64,000 bases of DNA from CBDHDN01 sp965261585 (GTDB lineage: Bacteria; Pseudomonadota; Alphaproteobacteria; UBA6615): NCBI GenBank assembly GCA_965261585.1, contig CBDHDN010000003.1:1-64000 (forward strand), in the 5' to 3' direction. Positions 34,684-43,487 of the stretch are shown piece after piece. The notes under the pieces were generated by a model. The model saw only the letters and a program-made list of their open reading frames with translations, searched no databases and was not told the DNA's origin. The position numbers were made by a program, and so were the translations under genes. How positions within the stretch are numbered: position 1 is the stretch's first letter; each line of letters opens with the position of its first letter.

Positions 34684-35529
34684 TCAGGCGGCGCTCAGCC
34701 GGGCGACCTCGTCGGCCAGGCGCTGCTCCATGTCGCGGCCGTACTCCTGGACGCCGCGGCTGTAGGTCGGGCCCGAGACGACCGGGCCGTGCTCGTGCCC
34801 CTCATCGCCATAGAGCTGTAACTCCGCGTAATGCGGGTTGTTCTCGTTGGCCCACACCCCGGTCTGACCGGTGCGCATGAAGTGGTAGGCGAGGCCGGCG
34901 CAGCCCTGGTCCGTGTTGTTGCGGGTTGTGCTGTGCGGCATGTTGAAGCAAAAGGCGATGACGCCGCCGGCCGCGACCTCCAGGGGAATGCCGGTGTCGT
35001 CGCCGTCGGGGAACATGCGGACATGATGGTCGCTCTCGGGGTCGGGCACGTGTTCGGCCGTGCGGTCGAGGTGGCCCGGCAGCACCCGGAACGTGCCGTT
35101 GGCCACCGTCGCGTCATGGATGGCGATCCAGAAGCCGAGGCCGACGAACGGGTCGGCGGTGCCGAAATAGCCGTTGTCCTGGTGCCAGTTCGTGCCGGCT
35201 CCGGTGCGGCCGGGCTTGTAGAAGATCTGGTCGAGGAACTTGTAGGCAGGCCCGCCCAGCAGGTCGGTCACGAGCGCGCGCACCCGCGGATGGAACGGCA
35301 GCGCCGCGAAAAACGGGTGGTGGTAGGACAGCGGACAGATCTGCAGGTTCAACTTGTCGTCGCGGCGGGTCTTGCGGTCCGGCTCGGTCGCGACGTTCTT
35401 CAGCATGTCGGCGTCGATCAGCTCCTGCAGGCCGGCCTGCAGGGCCGCCACCTCGGCCGCGGAGAAGAACGGGTCGACGACGACATAGCCGTCGCGCCGG
35501 AACTGCTGCGCAAGCGTGCTGTCGGTCAT
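34684..35529 (-). CDS. Phytanoyl-CoA dioxygenase (PhyH) family protein, second copy
   Basis: 281 residues from ATG 35529 (MTDSTLAQQFRRDGYVVVDP). Fe(II)/2-oxoglutarate oxygenase with the metal triad His116 and Asp118 in NWHQDNGYF and a His in NMPHSTTRNNTD. It shares only the fold with the neighbouring PhyH protein. Its core (YKFLDQIFYKPGRTGAGTN) resembles members acting on small organic substrates. The pair is convergent (tails at 34527 and 34684), so not co-transcribed; clustering still suggests a shared pathway. Confidence 0.9.
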   Translation of the reverse strand: MTDSTLAQQFRRDGYVVVDPFFSAAEVAALQAGLQELIDADMLKNVATEPDRKTRRDDKLNLQICPLSYHHPFFAALPFHPRVRALVTDLLGGPAYKFLDQIFYKPGRTGAGTNWHQDNGYFGTADPFVGLGFWIAIHDATVANGTFRVLPGHLDRTAEHVPDPESDHHVRMFPDGDDTGIPLEVAAGGVIAFCFNMPHSTTRNNTDQGCAGLAYHFMRTGQTGVWANENNPHYAELQLYGDEGHEHGPVVSGPTYSRGVQEYGRDMEQRLADEVARLSAA

Positions 35530-35812
35530 GGGTACACTCGTCCACCGCCAGGATAGCCGCCATGTCGGTCGGCTGTCACCGGCCACGCGCCCCGCTCAGC
35601 CGACCGGTGGAACCTCTCGCATGGCCGGTTCAGCGGGGGTGGTGCCGCCCGGGCTGTCAGGATTCTTTACACTCGCAGACGGATGCACGCGGTGCTCGGC
35701 ATACCCCAAAGACGGTACGCCGATGAATTCGGAGCATTCGGTGTCGGGGAATTTTACAACCGGCCCCGGCCGGTCGGCCGGTAACCCTTTGAAAACCATA
35801 ACAGCAGGGGGC
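35530..35812. other. Intergenic region between divergent genes
   Basis: The 345 bases between the second PhyH gene and the SH3-domain gene hold no convincing gene. Small frames there lack coding features. The last 60 bases contain a sigma-54 promoter, listed separately. The stretch GTGTCGGGGAATTTTACA near 35740-35757 could be an activator-binding site, but this is only a guess. Confidence 0.5.
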
Positions 35813-35828
35813 TGGCGCGGAAATTGCT
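35813..35828 (+). promoter_or_regulatory. Sigma-54 (RpoN) -24/-12 promoter upstream of the SH3-domain gene
   Basis: TGGCGCGGAAATTGCT matches TGGCACG-N4-TTGC[A/T] except one A to G. The -24 GG and -12 GC elements have the required spacing. The start codon at 35875 lies about 46 bases downstream, giving a normal leader. The core is nearly the same as the orphan promoter at 21694. It would need an AAA+ activator, none of which is encoded in the window. Confidence 0.75.
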
Positions 35829-35874
35829 TGGCTAGCGAATTACCGAATTCTCTTGGCAAGCGGGGTCAAAACTA

Positions 35875-36516
35875 ATGTCTTTCAAGGCCGGCCTTACGGG
35901 CATTGCAAATCGATTCGAACCGTACCGGAAGCACTGGCCGCTCGTCGTCGCGGCCCTGGTCATGACGGCCGCGTTGGCCGGTTCCCTGGCCGCCGCCCGC
36001 GGTACTCACGTAGACGCGGCAACGAGCCCAAGCGACACCACGGCGATCCCCGCTACCGCCACCGCTCGGTCAGGCGGGGAAGACGCGACGGGTGTGGCGA
36101 TGGATGCGGAGAGCCCCTCCGTTGGCGTGACCGTCGCAGCCGGTGTTGTCACGACCGTCGAGTCCGAGGCAGCCGCGATGGGCGCCACGATGGACGCCGA
36201 CAGCGACTCGGTGGCGACGCTAACGGCCGCCCACCCCGTCAGCGGCCCCGAATGCGGGCCGGGTGAGGCCGCAACCGGCGCGACCCTCATGGTGGCGGCC
36301 ACGGCGCTTAACGTCAGGGCTGGCCCAGGCGCAACGTTTGAGCGGCTGGTCAACGCACAGGCGTCCCAGGCGTCCGGACGCACGGTCTACGTGCAGCTGA
36401 ACCGTCCTGCCGAGGTGCTTGAGATGTGTCGCAACAGCGGTTGGTCACAGGTCCAAGTGGGCGAGCCGTTCGCCGTCACGGGCTGGGTCGCGAACCGGTT
36501 CCTGGAGGCGCAGTAG
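35875..36516 (+). CDS. Membrane-anchored or secreted protein with C-terminal SH3b domain
   Basis: 213 residues. A signal-anchor helix (HWPLVVAALVMTAALAGSLA) spans about residues 20-39. A low-complexity Ala/Thr/Ser/Asp-rich linker of roughly 85 residues follows. The C-terminal bacterial SH3 domain shows ALNVRAGPGATFERL, QLNRPAEVLEMC and GWVANRFLEAQ. Two Cys (in GPECGPG and EMCRNSG) may pair. SH3b domains often bind cell-wall peptides. The gene lies behind the sigma-54 promoter and is followed 17 bases later by a secreted-protein gene, so they likely form an operon. Confidence 0.75.
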   Translation: MSFKAGLTGIANRFEPYRKHWPLVVAALVMTAALAGSLAAARGTHVDAATSPSDTTAIPATATARSGGEDATGVAMDAESPSVGVTVAAGVVTTVESEAAAMGATMDADSDSVATLTAAHPVSGPECGPGEAATGATLMVAATALNVRAGPGATFERLVNAQASQASGRTVYVQLNRPAEVLEMCRNSGWSQVQVGEPFAVTGWVANRFLEAQ

Positions 36517-36533
36517 GCCGCCCGGGGAGGCAT

Positions 36534-36950
36534 ATGCGCTTGTCGGTCAAGCGTACGTCAGGCTTGTGGGCGGCCATCCTTTTCTTGGTGGCGCTCGTTC
36601 CCGGACAGGCGCACGCGTGGGTCCACAATACCTCGGACCACGTCATCTGGATAAAGCCCGAATTCTCGGACACGCCGGTGCGGCTGGCGCCCGGCGAGCG
36701 GTATGACGAGGCCACTCAAGACGGCGTCGCCGCCCCGCATCTGCAGGCGAAGAAAATATACAAGACCGTCGACAGATGCAGCGCCGAGATCGACAACGCC
36801 GGCATCAATACAAAGTGCGAGGGACTGATTCCCAACCTTGCCGACTTTGTCGGTTACGGTGGTTGGAAAGGCAGGGATTGGCTCGGCGAGCTGCAGAACG
36901 CAAGCAACAACGGCTGGGCCGCACTCTTCGAGAAAGCCGGCGTCTTCTAG
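36534..36950 (+). CDS. Secreted protein of unknown function
   Basis: 138 residues from ATG 36534 after GGGGAGG. A clear Sec signal (LWAAILFLVALVPGQAHA) ends near residue 28. The mature part begins WVHNTSDHVIWIKPEFSD; two Cys (in DRCSAE and TKCEGL) could form a disulfide. I do not recognise the family. It sits 17 bases behind the SH3b protein and is probably co-transcribed from the sigma-54 promoter. The unusual Trp/Gly/Asn-rich tail (GGWKGRDWLGELQNASNNGW) may be a binding surface. Confidence 0.65.
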   Translation: MRLSVKRTSGLWAAILFLVALVPGQAHAWVHNTSDHVIWIKPEFSDTPVRLAPGERYDEATQDGVAAPHLQAKKIYKTVDRCSAEIDNAGINTKCEGLIPNLADFVGYGGWKGRDWLGELQNASNNGWAALFEKAGVF

Positions 36951-36958
36951 TCGCCAAT

Positions 36959-37750
36959 TCAACCCACCGTCGGGAACTTCGCGAACGGCTGGCCGAGCGC
37001 CTCGGGGCCGAGCGCCGCGTAGCCGCCGTCGACGGCGAGGTCGGTGCCGGTGATGAACGCCGCCTCGTCGGACAGCAGGAAGGCGACGCCGTCGGCGATC
37101 TCCTCGGGGTGGGCGAGGCGGCCGAGGGTCTGGAACTCGGCGGCGAAGGCGTCGGCCCGCTCGCGGCCGCCGTAGCGGCGCTCGATGTTGCGGCTCCAGG
37201 TCCAGCCCGGCGACAGCGAGTTGACGCGGATCTTGTGCGGCGCCAGTTGGGTGCCGCCGGTCTTGGCCAGCATGTGCAGCGCCGCCTTGGTCGTCGAATA
37301 GACCATGCGGTTGGGCTGGGCGCGAAAGCCGCTGATCGACGAGACGTAGACGACCGCGCCGCCGCCGCGCGCCCGCAGATGCGGGATGGCGATCTGGGTC
37401 AGGATGGCCGCCGACACCACGTTGATGTCGAGCGCGCGCAGCCATTCCGCGCGCGTCGTGTCGTAGACCTTGTCGTCGAACGTGACGGCGGCGTTGACGA
37501 CGCCGTCGAGGCCGCCGAACGCCGCGACCGCCGTGTCGACGAGCCTGTCGAGATAGGCGTCGTCGGTGACGTCGCCGACGAGGTAGCGCCCGGCGGCGCC
37601 GATAACGCCCTCGACCTCGCCGCGCACGTCCTCGTTGCGGTCGCCGAGCACGACGGTCGCGCCCTCACCGACGAGCTTGGCCGCGAGCGCCAGGGCGATC
37701 AGCGACGCACCACCGGTGACGACGAAGACCTTGCCGGCGAACCGCGCCAT
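36959..37750 (-). CDS. SDR family oxidoreductase with altered cofactor motif
   Basis: 263 residues, classical short-chain dehydrogenase/reductase fold. The N-terminal cofactor loop is TGGASLIALALA, where the usual TGxxxGxG has lost its last two glycines; NAD(P) binding may be altered. The catalytic Ser is in VYVSSISGF, with Tyr and Lys in VYSTTKAAL (YxxxK), and the NAA of VVNAAVTFDD stands where NNAG is usual. It ends in a C-terminal DGGYAALGPEAL motif. It starts one base after the stop of the other SDR gene (37752), so they form an operon. Confidence 0.88.
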   Translation of the reverse strand: MARFAGKVFVVTGGASLIALALAAKLVGEGATVVLGDRNEDVRGEVEGVIGAAGRYLVGDVTDDAYLDRLVDTAVAAFGGLDGVVNAAVTFDDKVYDTTRAEWLRALDINVVSAAILTQIAIPHLRARGGGAVVYVSSISGFRAQPNRMVYSTTKAALHMLAKTGGTQLAPHKIRVNSLSPGWTWSRNIERRYGGRERADAFAAEFQTLGRLAHPEEIADGVAFLLSDEAAFITGTDLAVDGGYAALGPEALGQPFAKFPTVG

Positions 37751-37751
37751 C

Positions 37752-38507
37752 TCAGCCGCGGCCGATGAACGGCATCTTGGTCGCCATGATCGTCATGAAC
37801 TGGACGTTGGCGTCGAGCGGCAGGCCCGCCATGTAGGCGACGGCGCTGCCGACATTGGCCACGTCCATGGTCGGCTCCGGCTTCAGCGCGCCGTCGGCCT
37901 GGGGCACGCCGCCGGCCATGCGCGCGGTCATCTCGGTCGCGGCGTTGCCGATGTCGATCTGGCCGCAGGCGATGTCGTCCTTGCGGCCATCGAGCGACGT
38001 CGACTTCGTCAGGCCGGTGATCGCGTGCTTGGTCGCCGTGTAGGCGATCGAGTTCGGCCGCGGCCGGTCGGCCGAGATCGAGCCGTTGTTGATGATGCGG
38101 CCGCCGCGCGGGTCCTGGTCCTTCATGATCTTGAATGCCTGCTGGGTGCACAGGAACGCGCCCGTCAGGTTCGTATCGACGACGGCCTGCCACTGCTCCA
38201 CCGCGAGCTCCTCCGGCGACGCCGATACGCCCATGCCGGCGTTGTTGAACAACACGTCCAGCCGGCCGAATTTCTCCTTCGCCCGGGCGAACAGGTCGCG
38301 CACCGAGGCCGGATCGCGGATGTCCGTCGGCGCGACCAGCGCGCGGTCGGCCGGCGCACCGGCCAGGCTCACCGTCTCGTCCAGGGGCTCGCGCCGCCGC
38401 CCGGCCAGGGCGATCGCATAGCCGTCCGCGAACAGCGCGAGGACGGCCTGGCGGCCGACCCCGCTGCCAGCGCCGGTGACCAGGGCGACCTTATGCCGCA
38501 GGCTCAT
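37752..38507 (-). CDS. SDR family oxidoreductase
   Basis: 251 residues from ATG 38507 (MSLRHKVALVTGAGSGVGRQ). NAD(P)-dependent short-chain dehydrogenase. The TGAGSGVG cofactor loop, NNAGMG strand motif, catalytic Ser in NNGSISADRP and Tyr-x3-Lys in AYTATKHA are all present. It is the first gene of a two-SDR operon and likely acts on alcohols or ketones of unknown identity. Confidence 0.92.
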   Translation of the reverse strand: MSLRHKVALVTGAGSGVGRQAVLALFADGYAIALAGRRREPLDETVSLAGAPADRALVAPTDIRDPASVRDLFARAKEKFGRLDVLFNNAGMGVSASPEELAVEQWQAVVDTNLTGAFLCTQQAFKIMKDQDPRGGRIINNGSISADRPRPNSIAYTATKHAITGLTKSTSLDGRKDDIACGQIDIGNAATEMTARMAGGVPQADGALKPEPTMDVANVGSAVAYMAGLPLDANVQFMTIMATKMPFIGRG

Positions 38508-39034
38508 TTGCTACCTCCCGTTCGATGCTACGTTTTCCCCGCCTTTTCGTAGCAGAGTTCCTGGCCGTCTGTCGTGGTCGGGAAGCTGGCTCAAGATGGC
38601 GCCGGTGGAAGCGCGAAAGGCGAGGGGGTGCCGGGGATGCCGCTGCCCTGGTCCGCGACCGCCGGGCGACCTACATTGGTCGCCCCAGCGCTGCCCGCCC
38701 GTCGCGGTTCTCCCTTGAGCGCCCTAGCCGAACAGAGTCGACCCGTTGAAAGATCTTTCGCAATCCCGCCTGTTCCTGATCGTGCTCGTGGCCGCTACCG
38801 CGCTCGGGCCGCTGGTCATGCAGATCTTCCTGCCGTCGCTGCCGGCGATTCAGGCTGGACTCGGGGTCTCGGCCGCGGCGGTGCAGCTCGTCGTCAGTGT
38901 CTCGTTGTTGGCCACCGCCGTCTCCATGCTGGTCTACGGACCGCTGTCGGATCGCTTCGGGCGCCGTCCGCTTGAGGTGGCTCCGCCTTTTCGGACGGTC
39001 TGGCGGCTCAGTTAAGGTGTATTCCGGTTGTCAT

Positions 39035-39969
39035 TCATGCCGCCAGAATCCCTTTGAATCGATCTCCTTGCCGTTGTTGTTGCGCCTGTGGGGATGTGGG
39101 GAAGGCGCGTAGCGGCTTGTCCATCATATCCACAGGCGGGGCGCCGCGGTAGGCCTCGGCCGGCGTTTTCCCCCCGAGCGCCGAGTGCGGCCTCTCGGTG
39201 TTGTAGAAGTCGATCCACTCGCCGATGACGCGCCGGGCCTCGAAGCCGTCGGCGAGCTTGCGCAGATAGACGGCCTCGTATTTGAGCGAGCGCCACAGCC
39301 GCTCAATGAAGATGTTGTCCAGGTACCGGCCCCTGCCGTCCATCGAGATCCGGATGCCGGCCTCCCGCAAGCGCCCGGTGAAGGCGAAGCCGGTGAACTG
39401 GCTGCCCTGGTCGGTATTGAAGATCTCCGGCGTGCTATGGCGGGCCAGCGCCTCGTCGAGCGCGTCTGTGCAGAAGCCCGCATCCAGGGTGTTCGACAGA
39501 CGCCAAGCCAGCACATGCCGGCTGGCCCAGTCCATGATCGCCGCCAGGTAAAGAAAGCCGCGCCGCACCGGGATGTAGGTGATGTCGGCGCACCAGACAT
39601 GGTTCGCCCACTCGATCATCAAGCCTCTGAGCAGATAGGGGTAGACCCGGTGCTCGGGATGCGGATCGCTGGTACGCGGCGCCCGATAGATCGCCTGAAG
39701 CCCCATCAGGCGCATCGACGACCGGCCCGGCGACGACCGAGGCGCACGCCCTCGCGGCGCAGATGACGGACCATCTGACGGGCGCCGTAGAACGGATACT
39801 TCAGGAACAACTCATCAATGCGCCGCATCAGCGCCAGGGTCTCCGGGCTCTCGCCCTTGGGCGTGTAATAGAGCGAGGAGCGTCCGATCGACAGCAAACG
39901 GCATTGACGGCTCAAGCTCAGCGCCGGGTGAGCGCGTATCACCATCGTTCGCCTCTCGGCCCGGCTCAT
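39035..39969 (-). pseudogene. IS3-family orfB transposase, one frameshift
   Basis: The N-terminal part (MSRAERRTMVIRAHPALSLS, FYGARQMVRHLRREGVRLG) runs from 39969. The frame shifts near 39725, and the rve core continues with MRLMGLQAIYRAPRTSDPH, VWCADITYIPVRRGF with Asp, IFNTDQGSQFTGFAF with Asp and NIFIERLWRSLKYE with Glu, ending at TAA 39035. The shift may be error or decay; the three catalytic acids are intact. Confidence 0.85.
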
Positions 39970-40247
39970 CGACCGGACCCTCGAGACAAAAAATCCCGCT
40001 CCACCGTCAACTCGCCGATCTTCGCGTGAAGATCACGGATCTCGCTCTCATGGTCCCGACGGCGGCGCTCGCCCCCGTTCGAAAACACTTCGCCAAGACC
40101 ATCGATCGCCTGGCGCTTCCATGTGCTCACTTGGTTCGGATGAACCTGGTGCTTCGAGGCGATCTCCTGAAGCGTCCGGTCGCCACGAAGCGCCTCAAGC
40201 GCGATCTTCGCCTTCAGCTCCCCGGAAAACCTGCGTCTCCTGCTCAT
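39966..40247 (-). CDS. IS3-family orfA, helix-turn-helix protein
   Basis: 93 residues (MSRRRRFSGELKAKIALEAL, then a helix-turn-helix IASKHQVHPNQVSTWKRQ, and an acidic/basic coiled coil ending VERDFLSRGSGR). It binds the IS ends together with orfB. It overlaps orfB by four bases, typical of IS3-type translational coupling. Confidence 0.88.
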   Translation of the reverse strand: MSRRRRFSGELKAKIALEALRGDRTLQEIASKHQVHPNQVSTWKRQAIDGLGEVFSNGGERRRRDHESEIRDLHAKIGELTVERDFLSRGSGR

Positions 40248-41301
40248 CGCGTATCCCTCCTCAGTCGGGGGAATACACCTTAAACGCCTGTCCGATTTTC
40301 CGGGGCCACCTCAGCTCTTGCTTGTCGGCCTCGGTTGCTACCTGGTCGGCAGCGTTGTCAGTGCCGCGGCGCCGGGCATCGGCCTGCTGGTCGTCGGGCG
40401 CACGATCCAGGCGGTCGGCGGGGCGGCGGCGATGATCCTCACCCGCACCATCGTGCGCGACGTCTTTGGGCGCGAGCGGGCGGCCAGCATGATCGCCTAC
40501 ATAACGCTCGCCATGATCGGCGCGCCGATGCTGGCGCCGGTGATCGGCGGTTTTCTCGACGACGCCTTCGGCTGGCGCGCCAACTTCGCGTTCACCGCCA
40601 TCATCGGTGCGCTCGTGACCGCGCTCGTCGTGCGGGAGCTGCCGGAGACTCATCATGACCACGTCGCCATCCCCGGCGGCGCGGCGAGGGCGGGGAGCTT
40701 CGCGCGCCTGTTGCGGATGCCGGCCTTCTGCGGCTTCGCCTTCCAGAGCGCGTTCTCACTGGCCATTTTCTTTACGTTTGCAACCGCCGCTCCCTACGTG
40801 GTGATTGTCGTGATGGGGCGGTCGGCGGCGGTCTACGGCTCGTTCTTCATCCTGCTGTCGGTGTCCTTCATGGCCGGAACATTCCTCGCTGGGCGCGCCT
40901 CCGAGCGGATCGGTGTCGAGCGCATGGTCCTCGCCGGCAGCGGTGTGGCGCTCGTCGGCGCCCTGCTGACGCTGGCGGCGCTGCTGGTGTTCGGCTGGAC
41001 GCCCTGGGCGCTGTTCGGGCCCAGCCTGCTGATCGGGCTGGGCAACGGCCTGTCGATGCCTAACGCCATGGCCGGCGCCATCAGCGTCGATCCGCGGGCG
41101 GCCGGCGCGGCGTCGGGTTTGGCCGGCTTCCTGCAGATGCTGGTCGCCGCCGGTTTCGCCCAGGCGGCGGGCACCTGGCAGAACGGCACGCCGTTTCCGA
41201 TGGTCGGCTTCATGCTCGGCGCCGCGATCCTGTCGTTCGCGGCCGTCGGCCTGGTCATGCGGGCCGAGCGCGCGGCCCCGGCGCCGGCGGAATAGGGGCG
41301 C

Positions 41302-41336
41302 AAAAAAACCGGCGCCTCGGGGGTCTGAGGCGCCGG
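41302..41336 (-). terminator. Strong intrinsic terminator for the cytochrome c' gene
   Basis: On the minus strand a perfect ten-pair stem (CCGGCGCCTC, loop of eight, GAGGCGCCGG) is followed directly by seven T (complement of the A run 41302-41308). It is placed after the cytochrome c' stop on that strand. On the plus strand it also lies just behind the MFS stop, where it would work only weakly. Confidence 0.85.
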
Positions 41337-41458
41337 CTCGACAGAACCCGGTCCAGACGACCGGGCCGACGAAACCTGCTTGTTTGCCGGGCCGCGATTC
41401 GCGGCGTGGCAGGCACCGATTTTAGGGCGAGATCACCCTCGACCGCAGCGCCTTTGAG

Positions 41459-41958
41459 CTATTGTTTGGCGAACCGAAACTTGCCGCCCTCGGTGAACTT
41501 GCCCGAATGGCAGCCGCCGCACGCCTTGCCCAGTGCCTGGAACTGAGCCGCATAGGCCTGGGCATCCGCGGTCTGGGCGACCGCGACCAGTTTACCGCTC
41601 TCTTCCGCTAATTTCTGCGCGTTCGCTTCGAACTCGGCCCGTTGCGACCAGACCTCGGGTTTGGCCCGCGATTGGCTGATGACGTCCTGACCGGTCCCTT
41701 CGGGGAAGAGTTCAGCAATCTTGCCGGAGTTTGTGTGAATCACACCTGCACTCGCTGCCGCCGCCGCGAAATCGGAGCTCTCACCCTTCAGCACGGCCAC
41801 CATGGGACCGAAGACCCGCCCATCTCCCGCATCAAGTCCTGACGCTGTTGCACCAGCGCCGCGCCGTCTTGCGCGACCAGATCCCCGGCCGCACCGACAA
41901 CCAGCATGGCCGCACCGGTGACCGCGGCAACGAAACCTATGCGTTCAACCCTGAACAT
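41459..41958 (-). pseudogene. Cytochrome c' (class II c-type cytochrome), frameshifted
   Basis: Periplasmic haem protein. Start ATG 41958 after GGGAGG. The signal peptide (MFRVERIGFVAAVTGAAMLV) is followed by a helical region LVQQRQDLMREMG. One missing base near 41810 shifts the frame; the correct continuation is GPMVAVLKGESSDFAAAAAS, then FEANAQKLAEESGKLVAVAQ and the haem motif KACGGCHSGKF close to the C-terminus, typical of cytochrome c'. Adding one base gives 167 codons. An IS begins 57 bases upstream of the start and may have removed its promoter. Confidence 0.85.
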
Positions 41959-42014
41959 TTTGCCTCCCCCCTCTCTGCCAACCTCACTGAGACACCGGCC
42001 CCCCTTGGAATTAC

Positions 42015-43452
42015 TGTAGGGCGGTGGAGGTGAATACCAATGACCGCAGAGGGAGGATCGATGACATTGCAAGAGATGGACGCTCCGGCCCTGGGGGTCG
42101 AGGAGCGTCGCGACGAGGCCCCCGGGGCCGGAGCCAGCCACGCGCGGCCAACGCCGGACCCGGAGGTCGTGGCCAAGCCGAAGAGGCGCAAGTTCACCGC
42201 GCAGTATCGACTGCGGATTCTGGAGGAGGCAGAGAGCTGCACGCAGCCCGGCGAGGTGGGCCGGCTGCTTCGCCGCGAGGGGCTGTACAGCTCCCATCTG
42301 ACGGAATGGCGCAGGGCGCGGCGTGAGGGGTCGCTTCAAGGCCTGACCCCGAGCAAACGCGGTCGGAAGCCCGCCGAGCGCAACCCCCTCAGCGCGAAGG
42401 TGCACGAGCTCGAGGCGAAAGTGGCTCGGCTGGAGAAGGAGCTGCACACCGCCCATACGATCCTGGACGTCCAGGGAAAAGTTGCCGGGCTGCTGGGATT
42501 CAGCCTCGAACACGGGAAGGACTGCTGATGGCCGTCCAGCCGCTCGCATCGCAGGTCGGCGTGGCGCCGGCGTGCCGAGCGCTGGGGGTGCCACGGGCTT
42601 CCTTCTACCGTCGTCAAAGGCCCGCTCCCGGGCATCAGCAGCCCCGTCCTACGCCCGCCCGGGCCCTGTGTGCGTCCGAACGCGCGCACGTCCTCGACGT
42701 GCTCGCCAGCCCGCGCTTCGTCGACCGGTCACCGGCCGAGGTCGTCGCGACGCTGCTCGATGAAGGCCAGTATCTGTGCGCCGAGCGCACGATGTACCGG
42801 ATCCTGGCCGCGAACCAGCCGGTGCGAGAGCGGCGCAATCAGCGCAGTCATCCCTGCTACACCAAGCCCGAGCTGGTGGCCACGGGCCCCAACCAGACCT
42901 GGTCCTGGGATATCACCCGGCTCCGGGGGCCCAAACGCTGGACGTCCTTCTACCTCTATGTCTTGCTCGACATCTTCAGCCGCTGCGTCGTGGGCTGGAT
43001 GGTTGCCGATCGGGAGAACGCCGCGCTCGCCGCGACGCTGATCGAGGAAACCTGTCTCAAGCAAGGCATCGAGCCCCAGGTGCTCACCCTGCATTCGGAC
43101 CGCGGCGCGCCGATGACCAGCAAGTGTACCGCCCAACTCCTCGCCGACCTCGGGGTCACCCGCTCTCTGAGCCGCCCCCAGGTCAGCGATGACAACCCGT
43201 TCTCCGAAGCGCAGTTCAAGACCCTGAAGTATCACCCCGGCTTCCCTGGGCGCTTCGAAGACATTACCGCCGCCATCGCCTTCTGCCGGTCGTTCTTCCC
43301 CTGGTACAACACCGAGCACCGCCATGCCGGGATCGCGATGCTCACCCCCGATGATGTCCATCATCACCGGGCACCGGATGTGCTGGCTCAGCGCGGACGT
43401 ACCCTGCAAGCCGCCTGGGCCCTTCACCCCGAACGCTTCGTCCACGGCACCC
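42015..43452 (+). mobile_element. IS3-family insertion sequence, right end lost
   Basis: The left terminus is at TGTAGGGCGGTGGAGGTGAA (42015). The element carries orfA and orfB and is cut at 43452, where IS3-like copy 2 begins; the matching right inverted repeat is absent. The orfB stop codon is provided by the neighbour's first bases (TGTAG). Together with copy 2 this forms a compound IS block between cytochrome c' and the AsmA-like gene. Confidence 0.85.
42061..42528 (+). CDS. IS3-family orfA (helix-turn-helix)
   Basis: 155 residues from ATG 42061 after GAGGGAGG; ATG 42040 is an alternative. The helix-turn-helix segment is KFTAQYRLRILEEAESCTQP then LLRREGLYSSHLTEWRRAR. The C-terminal coiled coil is HELEAKVARLEKELHTAHT. 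The TGA overlaps the orfB ATG by one base (TGATG). Confidence 0.85.
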   Translation: MTLQEMDAPALGVEERRDEAPGAGASHARPTPDPEVVAKPKRRKFTAQYRLRILEEAESCTQPGEVGRLLRREGLYSSHLTEWRRARREGSLQGLTPSKRGRKPAERNPLSAKVHELEAKVARLEKELHTAHTILDVQGKVAGLLGFSLEHGKDC

Positions 43453-43457
43453 TGTAG
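42528..43457 (+). CDS. IS3-family orfB transposase, stop supplied by adjacent IS
   Basis: 309 residues. N-terminal part VAPACRALGVPRASFYRRQR and rve core with Asp in TWSWDITRLRGP, Asp in TLHSDRGAPMTSK and Glu in DNPFSEAQFKTLKYHPGFP. The last sense codons before the junction are GTL, and the TAG at 43455-43457 belongs to IS3-like copy 2. The catalytic core is complete, but with its own right end missing the element can no longer move as a unit. Confidence 0.88.
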   Translation: MAVQPLASQVGVAPACRALGVPRASFYRRQRPAPGHQQPRPTPARALCASERAHVLDVLASPRFVDRSPAEVVATLLDEGQYLCAERTMYRILAANQPVRERRNQRSHPCYTKPELVATGPNQTWSWDITRLRGPKRWTSFYLYVLLDIFSRCVVGWMVADRENAALAATLIEETCLKQGIEPQVLTLHSDRGAPMTSKCTAQLLADLGVTRSLSRPQVSDDNPFSEAQFKTLKYHPGFPGRFEDITAAIAFCRSFFPWYNTEHRHAGIAMLTPDDVHHHRAPDVLAQRGRTLQAAWALHPERFVHGTL

Positions 43458-43487
43458 CGCACCCGGTTCCTTGGACACAAGTTTGTC

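Larger units (their letters stand above)
38973..40313 (-). mobile_element. IS3-family insertion sequence inside the MFS gene
   Basis: 1341 bases. Both ends read TGAGGTGGC followed by C/T and CCG, with TTAAGGTGTATTCC further in. The target duplication is GCT (38970-38972 and 40314-40316), the three bases expected for IS3 relatives. orfA and orfB lie on the minus strand. It differs from the two other IS3-like elements in this window in sequence and ends. Confidence 0.92.
38746..41295 (+). pseudogene. Bcr/CflA-type MFS efflux transporter, interrupted by an IS3-family element
   Basis: Drug/sulfonamide-type MFS exporter of the Bcr/CflA subfamily. The 5' part (TTG start 38746; MKDLSQSRLFLIVLVAATAL, then the LVYGPLSDRFGRRP loop between helices 2 and 3) ends at 38972. 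The 3' part resumes at 40314 in frame (LLLVGLGCYLVGSVVSAAA) and runs to TAG 41295 with ten further helices. Joining the halves over the 3-base target copy restores a reading frame of about 400 residues. No ATG lies near the start, so TTG is preferred. The gene is inactive as it stands. Confidence 0.88.
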
